From: Mixophyes australis
Taxonomy: Eukaryota; Chordata; Amphibia; Anura; Limnodynastidae
Length of the DNA: 64,000 bases
Reading direction: 5' to 3'
Assembly: GCA_036250195.1 (NCBI GenBank)
Contig: JAVHZZ010000005.1
Location: 69,251,505 to 69,315,504 of the forward strand
The notes below the pieces were generated by a model. The model had not been told where the DNA came from, made no database searches, and was given only the letters and a program-made list of their open reading frames with translations. Numbering within the stretch: position 1 is the stretch's first letter; each line of letters starts with the position of its first letter. This document shows positions 24,084 through 33,600 of the stretch, piece by piece. A program made the position numbers and the translations under genes.

Positions 24084-27000
24084 AAAAGGGAATAACGAAG
24101 AAAGGGACACTATGTAGGAAAAAGGGGGAGAAGAAAGGGACACTATGTAGGAAAAAGGGGGAGAAGAAAGGGACACTATGTAGGAAAAAGGGGGAGAAGA
24201 AAGGGACACTATGTAGGAAAAAGGGGGAGAAGAAAGGGACACTATGTAGCAAAAAGGGGTGAAGAAAGGGACACTATGGAGGAAAAAGGGGGAGAAGAAA
24301 GGGACACTATGTAGGAAAAAGGGGGAGAAGAAAGGGACACTATGTAGGAAAAAGGGGGAGAAGAAAGGGACACTATGTAGGAAAAAGGGGGAGAAGAAAG
24401 GGACACTATGTAGAAAAAAGGGTGAGAAGAAAGGGACACTATGTAGCAAAAAGGGGGAGAAGAAAGGGCCAGTATGGAGGAAAAAGGGGGAGAAGAAAGG
24501 GACACTATGTAGGAAAAAGGGGGAGAAGAAAGGGACACTATGTAGGAAAAAGGGGGAGAAGAAAGGGACACTATGTAGGAAAAAGGGGGAGAAGGGACAC
24601 TATGTAGGAAAAAGGGGGAGAAGAAAGGGACACTATGTAGGAAAAAGGGGGAGAAGAAAGGGACACTATGTAGGAAAAAGGGGGAGAAGAAAGGGACACT
24701 ATGTAGGAAAAAGGGGGAGAAGAAAGGGGCACTATGTAGGAAAAAGGGGGAGAAGAAAGGGACATTATGTAGCAAAAAGGGGGAGAAGAAAGGGCCAGTA
24801 TGGAGGAAAAAGGGGTAGAAGAAAGGGACACTATGTAGCAAAAAGGGGGAGAAGGGACACTATGTAGCAAAAAGGGAGACAAGAAAGGGACAGTATGGAG
24901 GAAAAAGGGGGACAAGAAAGGGACACTATGTAGGAAAAAGGGGGAGAAGAAAGTGACACTATGTAGGAAAAAGGGGGAGAAAAAAAGGGACACTATGTAG
25001 GAAAAAGGGGGACAAGAAAGGGACACTATGTAGGAAAAAGGGGGAGAAGAAAGGGACACTATGTAAGAAAAAGGGGGAGAAGAAAGGGACACTATGTAGG
25101 AAAAAGGGGGATAAGGGACACTATGTAGGAAAAAGGGGGAGAAGAAAGGGACACTATGTAGGAAAAAGGGGGAGAAGAAAGGGACACTATGTAGGAAAAA
25201 GGGGGAGAAGAAAGGGACACTATGTAGGAAAAAGGGGGAGAAGAAAGGGACACTATGTAGGAAAAAGGGGGAGAAGAAAGGGACACTATGTAGGAAAAAG
25301 GGGGAGAAGAAAGGGACACTATGTAGGAAAAAGGGGGAGAAGAAAGGGACACTATGTAGGAAAAAGGGGGAGAAGAAAGGGCCAGTATGGAGGAAAAAGG
25401 GGGAGAAAGAAGGGACACTATGTAGGAAAAAGGGGGAGAAGAAAGGGACACTATGTAGGAAAAAGGGGGAGAAGAAAGGGACACTATGTAGGAAAAAGGG
25501 GAAGAAGAAAGGGACACTATGGAGGAAAAAGGGGGAGAAGAAAGGGACACTATGTAGGAAAAAGGGGGAGAAGAAAGGGACACTATGTAGGAAAAAGGGG
25601 GAGAAGAAAGGGACACTATGTAGGAAAAAGGGGGAGAAGAAAGGGACACTATGTAGCAAAAAGGGGGAGAAGGGACACTATGTAGGAAAAAAAGGAGAAG
25701 AAAGGCACACTATGTAGGAAAAAAGGAAAAGAAAGGCACACTATGTAGGAAAAAGGGGGAGAATAAAGGGACACTATGTAGGAAAAAAGGAGAAGAAAGG
25801 GACACTATGTAGGAAAAAGGGGGAGAATAAAGGGACACTATGTAGGAAAAAGGGGGAGAAGAAAGGGACACTATGTAGGAAAAAGGGGGAGAAGAAAGGA
25901 ACACTATGTAGGAAAAGGGGAGAAGAAAGGGACACTATGTAGGAAAAAGGGGGAGAAGAAAGGGACAGTATGGAGGAAAAAGGGGGAGAAGAAAGGGACA
26001 CTATGTAGGAAAAAGGGGGAGAAGAGAGGCACACTATGGAGGAAAAAGGGGAAGAGAGGCACAGTAAGGAAAAAGGGGGAGAAGAGAGGCACAGTAAGGA
26101 AAAAAGGGGGAGAGTAGAGGCACAGTAAGAAAAAAGTGGGAGAAGAGAAGCACAGTAAGGAAAAAAGGGGGAGAAGAGAAGCACAGTAAGGAAAAAAGGG
26201 GGAGAAGAGAAGCACAGTAAGGTCAAAGGGGGGAGAAGAGAGGCACAGTAAGGAAAAAAGGGGGAGAAGAAAGGGACACTATGTAGGAAAAAGGGGGAGA
26301 AGAAAGGGACACTATGTAGGAAAAAGGGGGAGAAGAAAGGGACACTATGTAGGAAAAAGGGGGAGAAGAAAGGGACACTATGTAGAAAAAAGGGTGAGAA
26401 GAAAGGGACACTATGTAGCAAAAAGGGGGAGAAGAAAGGGCCAGTATGGAGGAAAAAGGGGGAGAAGAAAGGGACACTATGTAGGAAAAAGGGGGAGAAG
26501 AAAGGGACACTATGTAGGAAAAAGGGGGAGAAGAAAGGGACACTATGTAGGAAAAAGGGGGAGAAGGGACACTATGTAGGAAAAAGGGGGAGAAGAAAGG
26601 GACACTATGTAGGAAAAAGGGGGAGAAGAAAGGGACACTATGTAGGAAAAAGGGGGAGAAGAAAGGGACACTATGTAGGAAAAAGGGGGAGAAGAAAGGG
26701 GCACTATGTAGGAAAAAGGGGGAGAAGAAAGGGACATTATGTAGCAAAAAGGGGGAGAAGAAAGGGCCAGTATGGAGGAAAAAGGGGTAGAAGAAAGGGA
26801 CACTATGTAGCAAAAAGGGGGAGAAGGGACACTATGTAGCAAAAAGGGAGACAAGAAAGGGACAGTATGGAGGAAAAAGGGGGACAAGAAAGGGACACTA
26901 TGTAGGAAAAAGGGGGAGAAGAAAGTGACACTATGTAGGAAAAAGGGGGAGAAAAAAAGGGACACTATGTAGGAAAAAGGGGGACAAGAAAGGGACACTA

Positions 27001-28409
27001 TGTAGGAAAAAGGGGGAGAAGAAAGGGACACTATGTAAGAAAAAGGGGGAGAAGAAAGGGACACTATGTAGGAAAAAGGGGGATAAGGGACACTATGTAG
27101 GAAAAAGGGGGAGAAGAAAGGGACACTATGTAGGAAAAAGGGGGAGAAGAAAGGGACACTATGTAGGAAAAAGGGGGAGAAGAAAGGGACACTATGTAGG
27201 AAAAAGGGGGAGAAGAAAGGGACACTATGTAGGAAAAAGGGGGAGAAGAAAGGGACACTATGTAGGAAAAAGGGGGAGAAGAAAGGGACACTATGTAGGA
27301 AAAAGGGGGAGAAGAAAGGGACACTATGTAGGAAAAAGGGGGAGAAGAAAGGGACACTATGTAGGAAAAAGGGGGAGAAGAAAGGGACACTATGTAGGAA
27401 AAAGGGGGAGAAGAAAGGGACACTATGTAGGAAAAAGGGGGAGAAGAAAGGGACACTATGTAGGAAAAAGGGGGAGAAGGGCCAGTATGGAGGAAAAAGG
27501 GGGAGAAAGAAGGGACACTATGTAGGAAAAAGGGGGAGAAGAAAGGGACACTATGTAGGAAAAAGGGGGAGAAGAAAGGGACACTATGTAGGAAAAAGGG
27601 GAAGAAGAAAGGGACACTATGGAGGAAAAAGGGGGAGAAGAAAGGGACACTATGTAGGAAAAAGGGGGAGAAGAAAGGGACACTATGTAGGAAAAAGGGG
27701 GAGAAGAAAGGGACACTATGTAGGAAAAAGGGGGAGAAGAAAGGGACACTATGTAGCAAAAAGGGGGAGAAGGGACACTATGTAGGAAAAAAGGAGAAGA
27801 AAGGCACACTATGTAGGAAAAAAGGAAAAGAAAGGCACACTATGTAGGAAAAAGGGGGAGAATAAAGGGACACTATGTAGGAAAAAAGGAGAAGAAAGGG
27901 ACACTATGTAGGAAAAAGGGGGAGAATAAAGGGACACTATGTAGGAAAAAGGGGGAGAAGAAAGGGACACTATGTAGGAAAAAGGGGGAGAAGAAAGGAA
28001 CACTATGTAGGAAAAGGGGAGAAGAAAGGGACACTATGTAGGAAAAAGGGGGAGAAGAAAGGGACAGTATGGAGGAAAAAGGGGGAGAAGAAAGGGACAC
28101 TATGTAGGAAAAAGGGGGAGAAGAGAGGCACACTATGGAGGAAAAAGGGGAAGAGAGGCACAGTAAGGAAAAAGGGGGAGAAGAGAGGCACAGTAAGGAA
28201 AAAAGGGGGAGAGTAGAGGCACAGTAAGAAAAAAGTGGGAGAAGAGAAGCACAGTAAGGAAAAAAGGGGGAGAAGAGAAGCACAGTAAGGAAAAAAGGGG
28301 GAGAAGAGAAGCACAGTAAGGTCAAAAGGGGGAGAAGAGAGGCACAGTAAGGAAAAAAGGGGGAGAAGAGAGGCACAGTAAGGAAAAAGGGGGAGAAGAG
28401 AGGCACAAT
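24084..28409 (+). repeat. 4.3-kb minisatellite, 33-bp unit, with a 2-kb higher-order duplication
   Basis: About 130 unit lengths of a 33-bp unit (AGGAAAAAGGGGGAGAAGAA, then AGGGACACTATGT). Variant units mark position: GGCCAGTATGG, TAGCAAAA, AGGGGTAGAAG, GATAAGGG and GGCACAGTAAGG types. The order of variants from about 24282 to 26266 is repeated from about 26254 to 28366 with an offset of 1972 bp, changing to 2100 bp after about 25120/27092. This shows a block duplication followed by gain of four units in the second block. Because 33 is a multiple of three and the unit lacks stops in several frames, long frames up to 362 codons occur on both strands. They encode only 11-residue repeats and are not genes. 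Confidence 0.97.
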
Positions 28410-28410
28410 A

Positions 28411-28890
28411 GTGGGAACAATTAATTAATTTAAGATGGGGTGGTTTGGGCGCTACTGAATGTGGGGGTAAGTTTGGGGAGAATGAGGTCCCTTTATTAAA
28501 ATGTGCCTATGAATTATTTAATGGTAGTGACGGTTGCGGGAAATAGGTATATTTCTGAAATGTAAATACTATTAATTTATTGCTGGGGCTGTTTGTAGGG
28601 AGGGAAATAGGTTTATTTATTAAATGTGAATACTATTATTTTAATGTTGGGGCTGGAGGAAGGCCTAATTATTAATCATGGGTGGTACTGATTTAACACC
28701 GGGGGTGGCTGTAATTTTCTAAATGTACCCATTTTTTTTCCCCAAGTAGGGCCCCTAACATTCCAGGATCCAGACAAGTCGCAACTAAAGAAACCTGCAG
28801 CACAGGTGGTGAAAGTGAGAAGAACAGGTAGGAGAGAGCAGCAAAGTCTGTGAAATGTTGTGATTCTAGTGGGACAATCCCAATTTTTGG
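28411..28890 (+). repeat. 3' domain of the minisatellite element family
   Basis: Matches 37616-38050 closely (TTAAGATGGGGTGGTTTGGG, then AAATAGGTTTATTTATTAAA, then ATTCCAGGATCC). It contains an acceptor-like tract (T-rich run, then CCCCAAGTAGGG near 28735-28750), a GATCC-containing exon-like stretch and AACAGGTAGGAG at about 28823-28834. Confidence 0.8.
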
Positions 28891-28959
28891 TGACCGTTCA
28901 ATGGTGTACACAACAATGCAGGTTTTTTTGTCTGTAGGAGGGTGGACTGGCCATGCCCA

Positions 28960-29205
28960 ATGATGCATTATCAATGGTATTTTAATTTGCGGTATCATTG
29001 CTAGTTTTAATGTGCATTATAAATTTTATTTTTAAAGTTCGGTATCATTGCTAGTTTTAGCGTGTGGTATCATTGCTAGTTTTAGTGTACGTTATCAATG
29101 GTATTTTTAATGTATGATATCATTGCTAGTTTTAATGTGTGGTGTCAATACCCATTTTAATGTGGTGTTTTGATGATTGTTTTAATGTACAGTATTTTAG
29201 TTTGT
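28960..29205 (+). repeat. Tandem repeat, about 30-bp unit
   Basis: Six to eight imperfect copies of GGTATCATTGCTAGTTTTAA with variable spacers, in the right part of the 5.7-kb element. It also follows a GTAGGAG motif, at some distance. Confidence 0.8.
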
Positions 29206-29386
29206 GGAAGCAATGATTTTTGTTATGCAGACAACCTAAGCGAGCCCTCTGGGAGAGCTGTAAGTGTCATACTGTGGGCTGTAGGTGATGTAATGCAGGA
29301 TGTGTCACTATGCTCTTAATTTTAGATCTCTAGGGGCCCCCCTGTCTTAAGTGCCCCGGGCCCCCCGAAGCCTTAATCCAGCTCTG

Positions 29387-29760
29387 CTTTTACCTTTCAA
29401 CTGTTCCGATTCCATCAGAATAGTCCTGATTTTAGGGGTCTATCCTGATCAGTCAGGAGCTTGTCCCAACATGAGGGACAGCTGGGACGTTTCCATTCTT
29501 CACTTTACATACATATTGTGTGGACTAGTTAGTGGTGCACTGTTTATAAAAGGGAAGATGGAAGGGAGATGTAGGTGGTTGGAGGGAAGTGCAAGCTATG
29601 CCCTCCATAGTAATGGTCATGCCCACACACAGCTGGCCACACCCACACATCACTGACCACACCTCTGGTGGAAGGGCACTTCTCACAACAGGTCCTTTAT
29701 AATTTTCAGACCCATGTGGCCCTTAATCTGTTAGTGGAGAGAAGGAGAGGGATAGGGAGG
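29387..29760 (+). repeat. Interspersed repeat, copy 2, right part
   Basis: Continues the repeat of 23405-23676 after the 5.7-kb insertion. It matches 20105-20465 (CAACTGTTCCGATTCCATCA, AGGGACAGCTGGGA, GTGCAAGCTATGCCCTCCAT). Confidence 0.75.
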
Positions 29761-29769
29761 GAGGGAGAG

Positions 29770-30465
29770 AGTATAAGGCATTCACAGGTCTTCTTCTGTG
29801 AGTGCAAGCAGTACAAACAAGTTGCATACATTAACTTTGCTTCACCCATACAGTTTATTGTTCTTTCTATAAAGGTTGGCATTAGATTCTGTTAACTTTT
29901 ATTTTGTCAATCTTTTAACATTGTTATTAGCTAGAGTTTTCTATTAGTCCCATATACTTCAAATTTTCCTTCTGATGATATAAGTGCTTGCACACCAGTA
30001 TAACAAGCCCTAAAAGGTTTAGGAAAATTTAATTTAGCATTGATTACTACTATGATACTGCGTATCTTTTCCAAGAACAAGAAAGCTAGGGCAATGATGT
30101 ACAGTGATGAAGGTGACTATCACCAGCACTCTTTAGCTGCTCCTGACTGGCTGATTGCATTGCCATGGCAATATTTGTATTACCTAATTGAAATTTCCAT
30201 TTGATTTACTGCAGGAAAGAAGATTTCCATTGGACAGACGTGAAGGTGTTTTACTTAATTATATTTTATACTGGAAATGTGACTTTCACATTTATTAATA
30301 ACTGTGAAGGCACTATTCTCTCTTCTGTATATGAAACTTCATTAAATTGTTGTGTTGTGTATAAATAGGGTAATACAACTTTAGAATTTACAACTACTAG
30401 ACTTAAATTAATTTAACATAGACAAAAACAGTAATTTATCATTAACAAATGTATTACAATGGCTC
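29770..30465. other. Intergenic DNA 3' of EFHB, nothing recognised
   Basis: No gene or repeat recognised downstream of the EFHB polyadenylation signal. Confidence 0.4.
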
Positions 30466-30470
30466 ATCAG

Positions 30471-30476
30471 TTTATT
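30471..30476 (-). promoter_or_regulatory. EFHB: Candidate EFHB polyadenylation signal AATAAA
   Basis: AATAAA on the minus strand, starting 27 bases after the EFHB stop codon. If used, the 3' untranslated region is very short. Further AATAAA-like sites exist within a few hundred bases. Confidence 0.5.
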
Positions 30477-30503
30477 TTCAATTTAAGTGAATGACATTTC
30501 AAT

Positions 30504-30671
30504 TCAAGAAAGTAAATCTACATTGGAGTTTGCCTGCATATCATCAAGCAGATTTCTTATTGTTTCAAGAGAAACTTCTCCTTTTGGATGGATCTTTGAA
30601 GCCATGCGCCACAGTTCTTCAAAAGTGTTATCTGGAATATTAACACCAGTATTGCGTAGTATCTTTGTAAT
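30504..30671 (-). CDS. EFHB: EFHB last coding exon
   Basis: Acceptor TTTTTTAG precedes ATTACAAAG; the exon starts in phase 0. It encodes 55 residues beginning ITKILRNTGVNIPD, with the block FEELWRMASKIHPKGEVSLE, and ends at TGA (30504-30506). It continues directly from the phase-0 end of the exon at 39449. This is a degenerate EF-hand-like helix pair without metal ligands. Confidence 0.92.
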   Translation of the reverse strand: MTKILRNTGVNIPDNTFEELWRMASKIHPKGEVSLETIRNLLDDMQANSNVDLLS

Positions 30672-33600
30672 CTAAAAAATAAGATAATTTTTCACATGCT
30701 TTAATATTTAAAATATTTCTGGAGACTTCCTATATATAACTGGGCTGTATTTATAATTCACATTGGGCCAGTGTCTTTAGTTTATTGAAGAATAAGACAA
30801 ATATGAATGCCATACCCAAAGGCCCATACATGGCTTCTTAGATTGAGAGCAGAGAGAGTATCATAAGTAAGTGTATCATATTTCGGTTTCTTCAACTCGC
30901 GGGAGTTCGGCGAGATGACAGCTAAAATTTAAAGCGGCGCTGCCTTGTAAAGGGAAACTTGCCTTTACAAGGCCGCGCCGCTTTAAATTTTAGCTGTCAT
31001 CTCGCCGAACTCCCGCGAGTTGAAGAAACCTGAGTATGATACATTTACCCCCGGATCTATGTACAATTTAGCTACAAATATCTGGATTCTATAGGGCCCA
31101 AGTATTATTTGCTCACGGTCTGCCTTTTACTCCACTCCTGATTAACATCTATTCAACCAACTATTGATTGGGGTGGCCGGGCACTCTGTATTCACATATT
31201 GGCCACTTTGTTTAAAAAATACTATAATGATCCTCTGACTCTCTACATGTATGTATTTTTAGTTTACCAAAGCAAATTTTATATTGTTTGTTTGACAAAT
31301 GGAGCTTTCCTTTGGTAGCAAGTTCAGAATACATTTTTTTGTAAAAGATGGTAGATCTCTGTGTACACGTAAAGATATTAAAAAGAGTATGGTTTTAAGT
31401 GCTAGAATAAGCAAATGTGCACCTTGGCCAAACCATGCTGTGCTGCAGGGAAGAATGTTTAAAAGGTGTGGGCAGATTAGGAGTTGGAAGGGGGGCACGC
31501 AATAGTTTATTAATAGAGGAAATCACTGTGATGTCAATGAAAGGTGATACTTGTGGGATACAATATACAATATCAATACACCTGATGTGGTTTGGAATTT
31601 GCCAATTGCTAAATCTGCCAGTAGCAGTGACAATCATGGGGTAAATGTATTAAACTGTGAATTTTGATGATATTCGGCCACTTTGCATGGGAGATTTAAA
31701 ATGGCAATGTCTTTAAAGGCAAAACTTGCCGTTATAGACATACGGGCAGCACGGTGGCTTAGTGGTTAGCACTTTTACCTCACAGCACTAGGGTCATGGG
31801 TTCAATTCCCGACCATGGTCTTATCTGTGTGTAGTTTATATGTTCTCCCCGTGTTTGCGTGGGTTTCCTCCGGGTGCTCCGGTTTCGTCACTCCAAAAAC
31901 ATACTAGTAGGTTAATTGGCTGCAATTAAAATGCCTTTAGTCTCTCTGTCTGTGTGTGTGTATGATTGGGGATTTAGATTGTAAGCTCCAATGGGGCAGG
32001 GACTGATGTGAATGAGTTCTCTGTACAGCACTGCAGAATTAGTGGCGCTATATAAATAAATAGATGATGATGTAAGATATTGCCATTTTAAATGTCCCCT
32101 GCAAAGTCACCAAATATCGGCGACTTGCAAAATCTGCAGTTTAATACACTTACCCCCTGGACTGCTTGTGTATGGTGTCTCTCAAGCAATTTAGTTAGGA
32201 AACCTACACGCAAGGAAACTCTCTTATATTTAGTTCTCACAAATCAAGGCATTATGTCCAGGGGAGAAAACATAAGTTCTAGTTACCATTAGAGATGCTC
32301 AGGCTCGGTTCCACGGAAAACGAACACACCCGAACTTAGGGAATCCGAGTACCAAGCCGAGTCAGCTCGGTACTGTTGCGCTTTTTCGGATTCGAAAATC
32401 AGGCAAAACGTCATTGTGACGTCGTCGGATCTCGGGAGTTTTGGAATCTATAAATACAGCCCTCCACGGCGATCTAGTGCCATTTGAGGGAGGGATACAG
32501 AAGGGGTAGCATAGAGTGTAGAGCAGTTGGGCAGGCAAAGTTAGAGAATTGAAAGAGGAGGGTGGTAGCAGTGTTAAACAAAGTAATCAGTGACATTCAG
32601 GAGAGCTCCATAGCTCCAGTGTTAAATCTCATTGCAGAAGCAGACCAAGAAGAAGACTACTAGTAGTTTACAACAATTGACTGTTAAACAATCCTTTGCA
32701 AGAGGCAGTAAGTATGAAAGCTGTCACCCAGTCGCAAAGCGGATCACAGGCGCCATGGCGACTATGCTCGTATTAGATCTGCGTCCAATATCCACTATTA
32801 ATGCAGTTGGTTTTAGACAGTTACTTGAGATCTTATGTTCTCGTTACCAAATTCCATCATGACACCATTTCAGTAGAAAAGCTATTCCTCACCTCTACCA
32901 GAAGGTTCGTAAAAATGTTATTATTGAGCTGTAAAATGCCATTTTACCCACTGTACACTTAACCACAGATATGTGGACAAGCGAAACTGAGCAAACTAAA
33001 GATTATATGACTGTGACAGCCCACTGAGTTGTCGATTCACCTTCACCAGCAGGAACAGCAGCAGCATGTATCTAAGTACGTCACATTTGTCAGAGGCAGG
33101 CTACTCTGTGTATAACCGGCTTAACTAAGAGGCATACAGCTGACAATCTGTTACAAAAACGAAGGGATGTCATTGCAACATGGCTTATCCCGCTTGGACT
33201 CTCCTCAGGATATGTAATTTCTGATAGGCCACCAATATTGTCAGAGCATTACAGCTGGGTGAATTCCATCACATTCCCTGTTTTGCTCACACAATAAACT
33301 TGGTGGTGCAGAGCTTTTTAAAAAATGACAGGGACGTGCAGGAGATGCTGTCTGTGGCCCGTAAAATATCTGGACATTTCCGGCATTCGGCAACAGCATT
33401 TAGGAGATTGCAGCAGCTACAAGAGCAATTTAATGTGCCTTGCCACCAACTGTAGCAAGAGATGGTGACAAGCTGGAATTCCACCCTGTATATGCTTCTG
33501 AGGATGGAGGAACAGCAAAAAGCCATCCACGCTTACTCCACAAGCCATGACATTTGGAAAGGAGGGGGGATGTATTTTAGTCAAGTGTAGTGGAGAATAT

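Larger units (their letters stand above)
23677..29386 (+). mobile_element. 5.7-kb hAT-like element carrying a 4.3-kb minisatellite
   Basis: Inserted in the interspersed repeat of 19395-20465, which supplies the empty site. The flanks read CCTTTACC (23669-23676) and CTTTTACC (29387-29394), a near-perfect 8-bp duplication. The ends read CATATCCGGATTAAGG on the left and CAGAGCTGGATTAAGG on the right read inward, a CA/CAG-type hAT end. In order inside: G-rich end, foldback at 23709-23819, a domain with a perfect 19-bp palindrome at 23958-24003 around TGACGTCA, GTAAGT at 24073-24078, the 33-bp minisatellite, a 3' domain shared with 37616-38050 and 51127-51380, and another small tandem array. There is no transposase, so it is non-autonomous. 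The superfamily call is inferred from ends and duplication size. Confidence 0.78.

Noticed and set aside
23913..28406. Long open frames (up to 362 codons minus strand, 202 codons plus strand) with 11-residue repeats
   Set aside because: They arise because the 33-bp unit is a multiple of three and has no stop in several frames. Both strands are open at once and there is no non-repeat coding part.
24084..28409. CRISPR-like array
   Set aside because: Units are contiguous without spacers, in a vertebrate genome. It is a minisatellite.
30487..30675. 62-codon plus-strand frame
   Set aside because: Antisense shadow of the last EFHB exon, which has the family residues and the acceptor.
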